A DNA stretch of 64,000 bases. Origin: Candidozyma auris (Eukaryota; Ascomycota; Pichiomycetes; Serinales; Metschnikowiaceae). Positions 9,958 to 20,040 of the stretch are shown here, piece by piece. The number at the start of each line of letters is the position of its first letter. Within the stretch, counting starts at the first letter, position 1. A model generated the notes under the pieces. It saw nothing but the letters and a program-made list of their open reading frames with translations, had not been told where the DNA came from and searched no databases. The stretch spans positions 248,001 through 312,000 of the forward strand of contig NC_072812.1 in the NCBI RefSeq assembly GCF_003013715.1, given 5' to 3'. A program made the translations under genes and the position numbers.

Positions 9958-10974
9958 TCAGTGGTTCCCAGAAACGATCCTCTGAGCAAACTGGGCAAAG
10001 TTCTCTGTGTCGTTCACCATCTCGTCCAAATCTGGCTGACAGAAAACTGCCAAAGTGTTCCTGGCTATGCGTGGAAGTGATGTTCCTTGAACATAGTGGG
10101 GGACTGCTTTGAAAAAACCCTTAGAGATCTCCTGCAAAGCCTGTCCGCTTTGGAAAGCAAGGCAATCCTTGGGAATATTCACTTTTTGTACTTCCCCATG
10201 TCTGTTTTTAATGTACAAACCAGCTTCAGGGTCAGGCAGTTTGGGCAAAGCCGTGGTGGTACCATTGGACTCTTCAAGGAAGAGAGCAGAAGTCAACCCG
10301 GTGAGACAGGAATGATCGAGATGTTCACCACACCAATCGTCGTTATTACCCTTCGACTCACCGCTGTTAGGGAAATAGTGAAGCAAGCGGGCCTTTGTGC
10401 ACGTGGACTCCCTGATAATCCTCTGAAGAAAGTTCTTCTCGTACTTTTCAATGTGCATGCTGATGTAGTGATCGCAATTCTTCGCAACCTTTTCCGCTGT
10501 GCTGATGATGAGGTTTATCAACTGCTTGGCGTCAGCCTTGAACGTTTCTAACCCAGCTATTGTATCTGCCGGCCACACATTTGGCAGAACGTACGTCTTG
10601 AAGTCTTTGAACTTTTCCACTAAAGCGGCCTCTGGACCCTCAAGCTGGTCGTTCTTGTAGAACGCACAATTGACATAGTAAGAGCCCTTGTTGAAGTCAG
10701 GCTCTCCTGTTTTGCTCAAGACTTCCTTGCCACAGGACCAACCTGTGAGCCACATTGATTCTGGCAGCTCTAACTTCTTCAACTCATCCTGTGGTAGGTT
10801 GGCAAGAACAGAAATACTTTGAAGAACTTTGTGTCTCAACGCCTTGAAGTGCTCAGGTAAATCCTTTACTATGATTATACCAAGAGAATCGGGGCCGAAT
10901 GCCTTGTTCAACGTATCGAAATCAAGCCCCTTTGTGAGCTCCTCGAGTGTTACAGATACAGCTTCTGAAGACAT
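9958..10974 (-). CDS. 2-oxoglutarate/Fe(II) oxygenase-like protein (isopenicillin N synthase-like fold)
   Basis: ATG 10974 gives 338 residues; the open frame continues upstream but without an ATG. The core is a double-stranded beta-helix oxygenase domain. The metal triad is visible as H218-x-D220 (GEHLDHS) and H293 (AVPHYV). An Arg just downstream (around ARNTLAVF) could bind 2-oxoglutarate. An N-terminal segment of DIOX_N type precedes it. The family includes many yeast and fungal proteins of unknown substrate, so only the chemistry can be inferred. The upstream TA-rich stretch at 11020-11040 contains TATA-like sequence. It lies 93 bp downstream of AXL1 on the same strand. Confidence 0.75.
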   Translation of the reverse strand: MSSEAVSVTLEELTKGLDFDTLNKAFGPDSLGIIIVKDLPEHFKALRHKVLQSISVLANLPQDELKKLELPESMWLTGWSCGKEVLSKTGEPDFNKGSYYVNCAFYKNDQLEGPEAALVEKFKDFKTYVLPNVWPADTIAGLETFKADAKQLINLIISTAEKVAKNCDHYISMHIEKYEKNFLQRIIRESTCTKARLLHYFPNSGESKGNNDDWCGEHLDHSCLTGLTSALFLEESNGTTTALPKLPDPEAGLYIKNRHGEVQKVNIPKDCLAFQSGQALQEISKGFFKAVPHYVQGTSLPRIARNTLAVFCQPDLDEMVNDTENFAQFAQRIVSGNH

Positions 10975-11067
10975 GAGCGAAAGTTGGTGTAGAGAATAAC
11001 TCTCAGGGCGATGTGTACCCCATATATATATATAAATATACGGCAATAATTGTGCAGTGCTATGGCA

Positions 11068-14000
11068 CTAGCCCTGCGCTATGCTTTCTAAGCTGAGGAT
11101 TTTATCGTGCCAGCAAATCCGCTTCCCCACATAGCATAGGTTTTGTATATCTTTATAATTGGTGAATTCCGTCTTGTTGGATATTGGATGGGTGTCGAAC
11201 CTTGCAATTGGCCGAGCGGAAATTTTGGACGTTGCACCTCGCACTATGGAGGTAGCGAATCTTTTGAATGCCAATTTTACCAACTTGGAATTCTGTTTAC
11301 TCTCCTTGATATACTCCTTGAGAAGTACTGGTAAGTCAGTGAAGCCCTCTTGGTCTCTGCAAGCTTCGAGCAAGCTGGTCACTTTAGTGTGAGTGATGTT
11401 AACGTCCCCTTCTCGGAGTTGACGATGTATAATGGTTGCAAATTGCGACTTACAGGCTTCGTACAGCTGAGTCCCTGCAGCATTAGCGACAATGAGACAT
11501 GATCTTTGAGGGGATTTCACGGAAATAAATGTTCGGACATATTGTAAGAATGTTTCCAACGAGAGATTTTGAAGGAAATTCTTGTTGACCGGCTCTTCAC
11601 ATACCGTCCCTCCGAAGCGATATGTGCCGTTTATTATCTGATCGACCCTGCTCCAATGTGCCATGAATTCCGCAGTTTCTGGTTTATCTCCCGAGCCTTG
11701 CACAGGCTGTAGTGTCAGAAATAAGCCCGAGGGGGTATTGATGTGATTGGCATTCTGGTCGAGGGCTTGAATGAATGGTTCCAAAATTTCACTTTTAAAA
11801 CGCTCTTCGGTGAGTTGGTTTAGGTTTTGCTCCAAGCGCCACAAGTACCCTTCTATCTCGTCAGCTAGTCGGTGACAATCAAATTCTCCACTAGGAATCG
11901 TGATGTGAATTCCAAAGGATTGGCGAAAAAACTTCATCCCTGTAAAAGCCATGTAAGCTAAACGTCGCTTTGTTCGTAGCTCGTTTAATGCTGTATGTGA
12001 GAGATAATGTTCGAACAAACGGCCCCAAGCATATACTTCAAGATCATTCCTGGGCCCAAGCTGTAAATAGTAAAATACAGTGTTTGCCGTATCATCTGTG
12101 CCTCCTTGCAGTGAAAACATTAAATTTCGTCCATCGGGAAGAAAGTAGCTGGACGCATGACTTTGTTTGGCTAGTACGTTATATGAAGCAACTTGATTTT
12201 CCCCTAGGGAGACTGCGTCAATAATTTTTGTACGTTCTTCGTCGTCGATGTCTCCTTCAAATAAAAGCTGTGTAAATGGCTTTAATCTCAATAATTGTTC
12301 AGAAAGTGTTGTCAAGCTGTCCGTGTCATAAAGTTCCAATGCTTCAAGTTTTTGATTTGGAGTGATCAAATCCTTCTCAATAATAAGGTAGGCTGCAGAG
12401 AAAACCTTCCTCAAACCAGTTGCACTTTGCGTTTCTTCTATTCTTTTTCTTGTGTTCACTCTAGCCCGTTTGAACTGTTGATATGCAATCTTTTCCTTGC
12501 AGCCAATCCGCATTCGTAACTGATCAAGTATGATTTGCAACAACGTCACACTGCTGCTCTTTGGCCCTGAAACCGATACGAGTATTGAGGGTTCACCAGT
12601 TACATTGACGAAAAACCCCCATGTGTGACCCAAGAGCTCATAGTGATAAAGCTTGTATCGTAGCTCTTCTCCGACGATTTCTGCAACTAGCTCTATTCCC
12701 ACAATATTCTCGGGTGATTTTTCGATTTCACGAAGGTGAAAGGTCACAGTGATGTAAATCGACTCTTGATCCTCACCATCAGGGTCAATTTGCCATATCT
12801 CCGCAGCCTCATCAAACCAAACTAGGCATGGATGGTTTTCTTTGGCTCTCATACCTCTCACAAAACCAACATCATCGTTATCATCAGGATCGTTACTATT
12901 ACCCCTTTTTCTCGAGTTTTCAACCAGCTCTTTGAGATTTGAGGAGATAGTTGGTAGTTCAAGACCCAAGTCAAGGTCCAAATTAATGAAAGTCATTGGT
13001 GTTGATTCCGTTATCTTTACGAACTCATATTGATAGTACGAATCAGTGGCTATTTCGTAATCTTCCATATTTTTCTTGAAGTGGTTGAGTGGAGTGAGAT
13101 CCTTATGCGCCACGATTATACGTACGTTTTCTTCGGTGAAGCATTCTATGAACGCTTTTCGTAGTTGTTGCACGGTTTTGAGCCGACTCCCGTCTTCAAG
13201 CAAATCTCCGTACCCACGAACTATGTCTGGAAGTGCTAGGTCCCCTTTTTCAATTTTCTCACCATAGTCGCAAATTTCATCAACGAAGCATGCCTCGACA
13301 TTTCTTTGCAAAAATAGAGTTTCTTCAAGATCAAGCAAGTCACTAGCCACTTTTTCCAAATCGAATATGTTTGCCCTTACAACAGTATAGTTGACGAAGT
13401 AATGGAGTGTATCGATCACTTGAGGAAGGTTTTTCAAACCTAATGGTGTCAAGCCGATATCAACCACAAGCACATCATCATTCATGAACGTGTTTTGGCA
13501 GAATACCATGATGTCTGTGGCCCATCCCTTTTTGCGTTTTAAGTAATCGCAAACTGTGTTCATGGACTCGTCGCCAATTAGATTACAAATCAAGCTCTTG
13601 AGCCGCCCAATACCTGCTGTGTCAAAAATATGTTTCGATGGATAACATAGTCTTAGAAGTGTGTCCTTGGGAACCTTGAGAAAGATAGCCTTCGTCGTAG
13701 GCAGAAAAAGAGGAGTGTCGGAATATCCATAAAGCTGGGGGCTGAAGTATATGTCATGATCAGAAACGAAGGAGGAATTTGATCCCCTCCAGTGGTCAAG
13801 TGAGGTTATCACCAAGTCGGAGAAGTGAGCTACCAAAAGCTTCTTGAGGTGATTTATCGATTGGGGGCCTTTCAAAACAAGTACCATTTTCCGTGTAGTG
13901 TAGAAGCGTTGGAAGTATGCACGTAAATACCTCTGCAAGGTCTTCGTGCCGAGAGCACTTAACGTATCCTTGTTGCCTGTTCCAAAGCGATGGAAGGCAT

Positions 14001-14550
14001 GGTTTGGAGATGCAAGAAGACGAAGGGCGTGGAAAATTATTCTGTTCATGTCTTCCGTATTCCCTCGATGCTCTTCTTCCACAGCATTAATTTCTCCCTT
14101 GATGTATTTCTCCTTGAACAATGGGCATTTGAAAAATGACGAAAAAATATCAAGAACTTGGTCAATGATAAACACTGTTTCATCTGTTGACTTTGCAAAC
14201 GACGAGAGCTCGAAGTGGTAGCATGTATGCTCCATCGTAGTGTAAGCGTTGGTAAAGCCACCTGCCGAAGATACGATTTGATTAAGATGGTTAGGAATTG
14301 GATATGTTCGTGTTCCTAAAAACAACATGTGCTCACATAGATGAGCAAGGCCAAGAGATTCATCTGGGTCATTAGCAGAACCACTGCCGACTATCATGGC
14401 AGCGGAAAAGAGATCGCTGCTCCTATCATTTATCAAAAACGTTCGAAGTCCATTAGACAACTCCACGAGTTGATACTTGCGGTGGGAATGAGACCGTGGA
14501 ACATGTAACTTGACATCGATGTTTTTCACTTCGCTCACAAAAGTGTTCAT
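11068..14550 (-). CDS. AXL1: M16 metalloprotease, probable Axl1 (a-factor processing / bud-site protease)
   Basis: The product is 1160 residues. The inverted zinc motif HxxEH is at H70, E73, H74 (GLAHLCEHMLFLG). A third ligand Glu lies in the NAVEEEH segment near residues 158-160, so the protease looks active. The usual four M16 domains follow. Yeasts have two such insulysin-like enzymes: Ste23 (about 1030 residues) and Axl1 (about 1210). The length and divergent C-terminal half favour Axl1, which trims the a-factor precursor and directs axial budding in S. cerevisiae. Ste23 is the alternative. ATG 14550 begins the protein directly. A GGCTGCGAAA copy lies 266 bp upstream. Confidence 0.65.
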   Translation of the reverse strand: MNTFVSEVKNIDVKLHVPRSHSHRKYQLVELSNGLRTFLINDRSSDLFSAAMIVGSGSANDPDESLGLAHLCEHMLFLGTRTYPIPNHLNQIVSSAGGFTNAYTTMEHTCYHFELSSFAKSTDETVFIIDQVLDIFSSFFKCPLFKEKYIKGEINAVEEEHRGNTEDMNRIIFHALRLLASPNHAFHRFGTGNKDTLSALGTKTLQRYLRAYFQRFYTTRKMVLVLKGPQSINHLKKLLVAHFSDLVITSLDHWRGSNSSFVSDHDIYFSPQLYGYSDTPLFLPTTKAIFLKVPKDTLLRLCYPSKHIFDTAGIGRLKSLICNLIGDESMNTVCDYLKRKKGWATDIMVFCQNTFMNDDVLVVDIGLTPLGLKNLPQVIDTLHYFVNYTVVRANIFDLEKVASDLLDLEETLFLQRNVEACFVDEICDYGEKIEKGDLALPDIVRGYGDLLEDGSRLKTVQQLRKAFIECFTEENVRIIVAHKDLTPLNHFKKNMEDYEIATDSYYQYEFVKITESTPMTFINLDLDLGLELPTISSNLKELVENSRKRGNSNDPDDNDDVGFVRGMRAKENHPCLVWFDEAAEIWQIDPDGEDQESIYITVTFHLREIEKSPENIVGIELVAEIVGEELRYKLYHYELLGHTWGFFVNVTGEPSILVSVSGPKSSSVTLLQIILDQLRMRIGCKEKIAYQQFKRARVNTRKRIEETQSATGLRKVFSAAYLIIEKDLITPNQKLEALELYDTDSLTTLSEQLLRLKPFTQLLFEGDIDDEERTKIIDAVSLGENQVASYNVLAKQSHASSYFLPDGRNLMFSLQGGTDDTANTVFYYLQLGPRNDLEVYAWGRLFEHYLSHTALNELRTKRRLAYMAFTGMKFFRQSFGIHITIPSGEFDCHRLADEIEGYLWRLEQNLNQLTEERFKSEILEPFIQALDQNANHINTPSGLFLTLQPVQGSGDKPETAEFMAHWSRVDQIINGTYRFGGTVCEEPVNKNFLQNLSLETFLQYVRTFISVKSPQRSCLIVANAAGTQLYEACKSQFATIIHRQLREGDVNITHTKVTSLLEACRDQEGFTDLPVLLKEYIKESKQNSKLVKLAFKRFATSIVRGATSKISARPIARFDTHPISNKTEFTNYKDIQNLCYVGKRICWHDKILSLESIAQG

Positions 14551-14815
14551 AGTACCTCTTGCAAAGTTGTGTAGATGTGGACTTCATTTGGAGGTACTCA
14601 GTGGGTGCAAAACTTGCCCAAACGAGCCTCACAATGGGAGAACATGTTTCAGAATATGCAACATGAAACAGGATGGTGCCGGAGACAGATCCGAGAAAAT
14701 CCTGTTAAACAGAAGAAACATTTCGAAGTGGACTTTTCTTTCAGAATATGCGCAATATCTTGAACTTGACTTGTATGAGCATGTCAATTCCCGGCAGACT
14801 TGTTTCGTCACCACC

Positions 14816-14825
14816 GGCTGCGAAA
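14816..14825 (+). promoter_or_regulatory. recurrent 10-mer GGCTGCGAAA, AXL1 upstream copy
   Basis: Exact copy 266 bp upstream of the AXL1 ATG, the same distance as the copy upstream of HDA3. Along the AXL1 strand it reads TTTCGCAGCC. Confidence 0.45.
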
Positions 14826-15552
14826 AAGAGAGCGGACATGGAGAGGCACTACCTTAAAAAAGGAGACAAGATATTTTCTGACCATGATTTCCTACGGGAC
14901 TTGGCTTTTAAGGGAACAATGTGATGGGGTAGTTTTCAATTGATGTTATCAACTTTGCGTGGTGCCTGATAGACGTGAGAGGCACGCTCCGGTTTGTAGC
15001 AAAAACCACCTGACCTTTTTCCACTAACGACATGACTTTCTAACGATCCCGACCCAAGTGGCAAGTGCAACTGTGTCTTCGTCTCCTTTTTATACTATAC
15101 CGATGTCGACCATGCTTTGCATGAGTAAACAGTCAATTGCAACATGTAACCGCCAAGTACTCAGGCGTACAGCGTACGAACCATTGAACTCGATCCTAAA
15201 ACACATCGAATCGAACTCCTTGTTCAGCATTCATCTTACATTCTTCTCTCTTCCTTTTAATTATCATCTTGTTTTTCTTTTACATTTGAATTTTAAACAA
15301 GATGTTCTCAGGTTCTCAAAAGTTTTGTAAATATGCTACGCGATGGCGATACACCAAAACAAACAAGGAGCCGCAACTCCACAAACAAACAAAGGCAAAT
15401 ATTAAAAGAAAAGTAACCAAACTATCGCAAAATAGGGGGCGAAGAAAATGAAGTAAGTTGTAATGAACAGCTGAACCTCATGAATTGATAATATCAAGTC
15501 CTTCTCTTACCTCATATTCACCGCTCTGAATATCACGTTATCGCCCGTTCGG

Positions 15553-15562
15553 TTTCGCAGCC
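15553..15562 (-). promoter_or_regulatory. recurrent 10-mer GGCTGCGAAA, minus-strand copy at 15.55 kb
   Basis: Exact copy (TTTCGCAGCC on plus) in the middle of the AXL1 to 16101 intergenic region, 540 bp upstream of the small Ser-rich gene. Confidence 0.4.
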
Positions 15563-16100
15563 AGCTTTCCAAGGTCATGTTACCCAACGCAGTGACGCCT
15601 GCATTTAAGTGGTCATCAATCTTCCGTGCATTGACTGGTGCTCTGCTATTACGACAAAATCTACACAATTCTGCAACAGTATAAAGCAACTTTTCTGACC
15701 TTTTTTTGTAGGTCTCCTTAACCGACGATCAGCCTTAACCATGATTTACCTTGACGTTTGTAGAGAAGCCTGGGTGCGAAAAAGAAACGAGATAGACCTG
15801 CACACATACCGCCTTCGCAGGCTATCATGGGGAGCCACTGGCAAGCCCCTACTTTCATGCAGTACACCAATTGCGCAAGTCCAACTCCAAATTGTAAAAG
15901 AAACGTTTTCTTCCTTCTCGTCACTCATTCATCTTAAATAGCTTTCACATATCCATCAAATTGCTTTCACGAAATATTTTCATCAAATCAATAACAGACA
16001 CTTTGGTAACATCTTCTTGCTTACCAGAACTCATTACTCTTGAACCTTTTATGATCAGTCATTAGTCACTCTTGAGGATTCCCATCAGAAAACCAACATC

Positions 16101-16574
16101 ATGTCCAACCCTTACATATTTAACAACTATCAGCAATACTCCCCTCAAATGAATAATGCCCAAATGAACGCTTCGCCCACGTTTGCCAATTTGCAATACC
16201 TTGGCGGTCTGGCCAACTCAACAACTAGCTCCTCCTTGTCATCGTCCTCGTCGGCCACTTCCTCCCTCACCTCCAACTATTCCTTACACAACTCAAGATT
16301 GAGATACTACTTGTCGAAGTCTTTTGACGCTGAGGATGACATGGAGTTTTGTCCCGACATTCCTGAGTCCTTCACCGCTGGCCACTCCAAGAAATTCAAT
16401 CCTTACACGGCCAGTGTGTTTGCTCCGACTGCCTATCATGGTGAAGTACCTAGTCTGCCCAACAATCAGTCATCAGACTCTCCTAGAGCCACTACTTCTA
16501 GAATCAGAAAGCCTGTGGAAATCGTCAACCCCCACACGAAGGTGAGGATCACTTCTCCTGCTACTCACAAGTGA
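16101..16574 (+). CDS. small serine-rich protein of unknown function
   Basis: The product is 157 residues and I do not recognise it. It starts Asn/Gln/Met-rich, has a Ser/Thr tract at about residues 41-58, then an acidic patch (AEDDMEFCPDIPE). The segment KKFNPYTASVFAP resembles the poly(A)-binding-protein ligand motif PAM2, but with one extra residue. It ends basic (RKPVEIVNPHTKVRI), a style seen in low-complexity RNA-related yeast proteins. No membrane segment or signal peptide is visible. The stop TGA sits inside a GTGAGT sequence (16571-16576), so a 5' splice site at the end is conceivable, but I find no convincing branch site downstream. Codon use looks coding. Confidence 0.7.
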   Translation: MSNPYIFNNYQQYSPQMNNAQMNASPTFANLQYLGGLANSTTSSSLSSSSSATSSLTSNYSLHNSRLRYYLSKSFDAEDDMEFCPDIPESFTAGHSKKFNPYTASVFAPTAYHGEVPSLPNNQSSDSPRATTSRIRKPVEIVNPHTKVRITSPATHK

Positions 16575-17710
16575 GTGAGGAAGTGGACGAGCGTATCCTT
16601 GCGGCGCGGGGGATGCTTTGCCAGGCTAGCATTGCATCACATCATCTGTGTCATTTTCATTCTTTCAACAACATCTTGCCTGATTTTGCACGTCTCGTTG
16701 TTCATTTGAGGCTGGCCTCACTAAGAGCGGATGGGCCTCTATCGCGCACGGTCTTGTTTGTATATTACGAAAGATGGTGTAGTTTATAATATTAGAATTT
16801 ACCGATACTACTGTAGCAAGGCGTTGGACCAAAGACATGGTATATAGCGATCGTCGTGTGGTGGCTCCTCCAATATAGCAGTTGGCGCTTATCGCAACGA
16901 TCAAACGGTATTAAGCGATGTGATTTTAGTAAAGATTGGTCTAATCATACCCGAGCCACTTGGAACCAAAGGTTTTGTGTATTTGTGTGAGTGACATCAC
17001 TAGTGCTGAAGTATGCAAAGTAGTGGCAGATTTCGATAAGCAAGCGAGCTCGACTAACGAATACTGTCGTGTAATTGTCGCTAAACTCCTAGAATGGCTA
17101 ATCAACGATCATTACAAGCAAAATGTTTTTTGGTAATTTTGCATTGTTAAACAACAACCCCTTATCAATACCAAAGAGATTGTGTCCGTCCAATGTTCTT
17201 TGCCGGAGGGACTTGCCTATTCTGTGCGCACTAGTCGAGACTGCTTCGGGCCCCCCAATTTGGATTGCGAAATGTTTCCTACCCCTTCCCAGCAAACAGA
17301 ACACCAAAGACTACGACGATATTATTAAACGATGATCGTCCCTCTCGTAGTATAGGACCTTCCGAAGTTGGCACGGAAAACGGGCCTCTCAGAAACGAAC
17401 GGAACGGAAATCAGTCGTGGCCCATTTTTTGTGGGCCCCGCAGCCTCGAGTGCCCTATCGGTGCAAGCGCTGTGGACTATCGAGGGAGAAGCTTCATCAC
17501 GTGATCTATTTACGACCTAACTGGCGCTTAAAGACGAATGGGGCAGGCTGAGCCGTCCCACGAAGTATGGGCTAAACCGATAAGGCATCTGGATGCGGCA
17601 ATCAATAGGACCCCCATCTTTCCCAGTTGAAGAATATATAAAGACGGTGAAATGCTCCAGATTTGGTTGTTTTAGTCTTCATATTTGCTCAGACCATCAG
17701 TTTTCTTCAA
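16575..17710. promoter_or_regulatory. amine oxidase upstream region with four GATAAG sites
   Basis: This 1.1-kb non-coding region precedes the copper amine oxidase. GATAAG cores, the binding site of GATA factors (Gln3/Gat1), occur at 16888-16893 (reverse), 17035-17040, 17161-17166 (reverse) and 17579-17584. A CACGTG lies at 17498-17503. This fits nitrogen catabolite control, because amines serve as nitrogen sources. No gene is evident inside it. Confidence 0.55.
17635..17642 (+). promoter_or_regulatory. TATA box of the amine oxidase gene
   Basis: TATATAAA lies 69-76 bp upstream of ATG 17711, a normal spacing for a short-leader, strongly regulated yeast gene. Confidence 0.6.
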
Positions 17711-19699
17711 ATGCCTTCCGTGCACCCATTTGACTCCGCCAGGGACTACGAGATCAGATTGGCCACCAAGTTGGTCAAAGATGCCCACCCAGCCTCTGAC
17801 AACGTTCACTTTGTCCAGTGTGACAGATGTGACCCTCCAAAGAAGGACATGATCAAATACTTGGACGCTGAGAGACACGGTGGTGAGCTCCCAAGAATCC
17901 CTAGAGTGTTTTACTGCTACTACTACACCAACACTTTGACATTCAACAAGGCCTTGGTCAATGTCACTGCGGGCCACATTATCACCAAGACACAGTTGCC
18001 AGAAGGTGTGGTCGGCCCTTTTATGGCTGAGGACATGGCTGAGTGGGAAGCCCACTGTCTTAAGCACCCTGCTGTTCTTGCCGAAGTTGAGAAGTTGAAG
18101 TTGCCAAGCGACTGCTCTGTGATTACTGACCCATGGATCTACGCAACGGATGATCCAAACGAGAAGAGACCATTGGTGCAATTTTTCATGTACATTCAGG
18201 CCAACAACGGCCACTCTGAGTCCAACCACTACTCGTTACCATTGAAGTTCTCCCCAGTATTCGAGGCTTACTCCAAGAAGTTTGTCAGAATGGACTTCTT
18301 GCCCTCCGGTTATGACGATACCGTGACGCCCACCCAGCCTTGGAAGAGAGCAAAGCCTTCTGAGTACCACCCAGAGTTAAACGGTGAGCAGTTGAGAGAG
18401 GTGAAGCCATTGTTAGTTCAGCAACCAGAGGGCCCATCATTCACTATGGAGGGCTCTAAAGTTAAATGGCTCTCTTGGGAATTCAGAGTTGCCACTACTG
18501 CCAGAGAAGGTTTCGTACTCTACGACGGTTGGTTCAAGGGCAGACAAGTGTTCTACAGAATTTCTTTGTCTGAGATGACCGTTCCATACGCCGACCCTAG
18601 ACCTCCATACCACAGAAAGCAGGCTTTCGACTTGGGTGATGCTGGTTTCGGAGTGACTGGTAACTCTTTGAAGCTTGGATGCGACTGTCTCGGTGTTATC
18701 AAGTATTTGGATGGTATGTTCACAGGTGGTAACGGTGAGCCATCCGTTATGCCTTCCACCGTTTGCATGCACGAGCAGGATGATGGTATCTTGTACAAGC
18801 ACATGAACTACAGAAACGGTAACGCTGTAGTTGCCAGAAGAAGAGAGTTCGTCGTCCAGACCATCGCAACCGTGGCTAACTACGAGTACGCCCTCAACTT
18901 CAAGTTCGTTAACGATGGTTCCATCGACTTGGAGGTCAGAGCTACCGGTATCTTGTCCACCATGCCAATTGACGACAACATGACCGTTCCATGGGGTACC
19001 GTTGTCGCTGAAAATTGTATGGCCGCTTATCACCAGCACATTTTGTCTTTCAGAATCGACCCAGCTGTCGATGGCCACAAGAACTCTGTTGTTTACGATG
19101 ACGTTGTGAAGATGCCAAGGGACAAGCACAACCAGTGGGGTAACGGTTTTGTCACTCAAAGAACTTTCGTTGAAAAAGCTGGTGCTGTGAAGCAGTCTCC
19201 ATTCACCAACAGAGCCTACAAGGTAATCAATGAGAACGTGGTTAACCCAATCTCCAGAGATAACGTTGGATACAAGATCGAGATGCCAGCCAGACAGATG
19301 ATCATCTCTGACTCAGACACTTACAATGTCACCAGAGCCAAGTTCGCTACCGAGCAGCTCTGGGTTACTAAGTATGGTGACAACCAGTTGTTCGCTGCGG
19401 GTGAGTTCACCAACCAGTCTCAGATTGACACTGGTCTCGGTGTTTGGGCCAACGGTACTGACGATGTCAGAAACGAGGACTGCGTCATCTGGCCAACCCT
19501 CAGTTTCACCCACATTCCCAGAGTTGAGGATTTCCCCGTCATGCCAGTCGAAATCCACAACATCCACATGGTTCCATTCAACTTCTTTGACAAGAATCCT
19601 GGCTTGGACCTTCCACAGGCCAACAACAACTTTAACAAGTCTACTTTGGCCAATGTTGGTGTCGAAGAGAACAAGGCTTGCTGCAAGAGCACTCTTTGA
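17711..19699 (+). CDS. AMO1: copper amine oxidase (methylamine/primary amine oxidase type)
   Basis: ATG 17711 gives 662 residues; the frame is open further upstream but has no ATG. It is a copper- and topaquinone-dependent amine oxidase that converts primary amines to aldehyde, ammonia and H2O2. The cofactor-forming Tyr is Y391 in NYEY. Copper ligands are H441 and H443 (HQH) and H601 (FTHIP). The catalytic-base region is around FDLGDAGFG. The three N-terminal and core domains are complete. I see no canonical PTS1 (it ends in STL) or PTS2, although yeast homologues are often peroxisomal. Codon use is strongly biased (TTG, CTC, AGA, GGT), indicating high expression when induced. Confidence 0.92.
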   Translation: MPSVHPFDSARDYEIRLATKLVKDAHPASDNVHFVQCDRCDPPKKDMIKYLDAERHGGELPRIPRVFYCYYYTNTLTFNKALVNVTAGHIITKTQLPEGVVGPFMAEDMAEWEAHCLKHPAVLAEVEKLKLPSDCSVITDPWIYATDDPNEKRPLVQFFMYIQANNGHSESNHYSLPLKFSPVFEAYSKKFVRMDFLPSGYDDTVTPTQPWKRAKPSEYHPELNGEQLREVKPLLVQQPEGPSFTMEGSKVKWLSWEFRVATTAREGFVLYDGWFKGRQVFYRISLSEMTVPYADPRPPYHRKQAFDLGDAGFGVTGNSLKLGCDCLGVIKYLDGMFTGGNGEPSVMPSTVCMHEQDDGILYKHMNYRNGNAVVARRREFVVQTIATVANYEYALNFKFVNDGSIDLEVRATGILSTMPIDDNMTVPWGTVVAENCMAAYHQHILSFRIDPAVDGHKNSVVYDDVVKMPRDKHNQWGNGFVTQRTFVEKAGAVKQSPFTNRAYKVINENVVNPISRDNVGYKIEMPARQMIISDSDTYNVTRAKFATEQLWVTKYGDNQLFAAGEFTNQSQIDTGLGVWANGTDDVRNEDCVIWPTLSFTHIPRVEDFPVMPVEIHNIHMVPFNFFDKNPGLDLPQANNNFNKSTLANVGVEENKACCKSTL

Positions 19700-19874
19700 G
19701 CGCAAAATTGATTATTTGAGTCTTTTGAGTCCCCTTTGGTGTAAATATAGAGAATAATAGGCTTTGAACGTCAAAAAATGCTGTAAGGACACGAAAATTG
19801 TTTCTTTTTGAGCAAAATTAGGCACAATAGCGAACCGTACTTCACTACGGGTGCTACAAATTTTTTCAGTGAAA

Positions 19875-19946
19875 TCCGAGATAGTTTAGTGGCTAGAATT
19901 ACCGCTTGTCGCGTGGTAGACCGGGGTTCAATTCCCCGTCTCGGAG
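19875..19946 (+). tRNA. tRNA-Asp (GUC)
   Basis: A 72-nt cloverleaf. The acceptor stem TCCGAGA pairs with TCTCGGA, followed by a G discriminator. The anticodon GTC is at 19908-19910. The T-arm contains GGTTCAATTCC. It closely matches S. cerevisiae tRNA-Asp. No intron. Confidence 0.97.
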
Positions 19947-19958
19947 AACTTACTCACG

Positions 19959-20029
19959 GCGCAAGTGGTTTAGTGGTAAAATCCAACGTTGCCATCGTTG
20001 GGCCCCCGGTTCGATTCCGGGCTTGCGCA
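19959..20029 (+). tRNA. tRNA-Gly (GCC)
   Basis: A 71-nt cloverleaf, seemingly identical to the yeast tRNA-Gly(GCC) sequence as I know it. The acceptor stem GCGCAAG pairs with CTTGCGC, followed by an A discriminator. The anticodon GCC is at 19991-19993. It starts 12 bp after the tRNA-Asp gene, with no T run between them. Confidence 0.98.
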
Positions 20030-20034
20030 GCTTC

Positions 20035-20040
20035 TTTTTT
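20035..20040 (+). terminator. RNA polymerase III terminator
   Basis: A run of six T residues begins six bases after the tRNA-Gly 3' end. It is the only T run that could end transcription of the tRNA pair. Confidence 0.8.

Larger units (their letters stand above)
14551..16100. other. 1.55-kb divergent intergenic region
   Basis: This region lies between AXL1 (minus) and the small Ser-rich gene (plus). It holds two GGCTGCGAAA copies (14816-14825 and 15553-15562) and a near variant GGGTGCGAAA near 15775. ORFs up to 115 codons are present on both strands but show no family features. The last 200 bases are CT- and CA-rich, resembling a long 5' leader of the gene at 16101. Confidence 0.5.

Noticed and set aside
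16571..16817. Possible intron continuing the small Ser-rich gene (GTGAGT to CTGTAG)
   Set aside because: The branch site is poor, and the resulting second exon would end after about nine codons.
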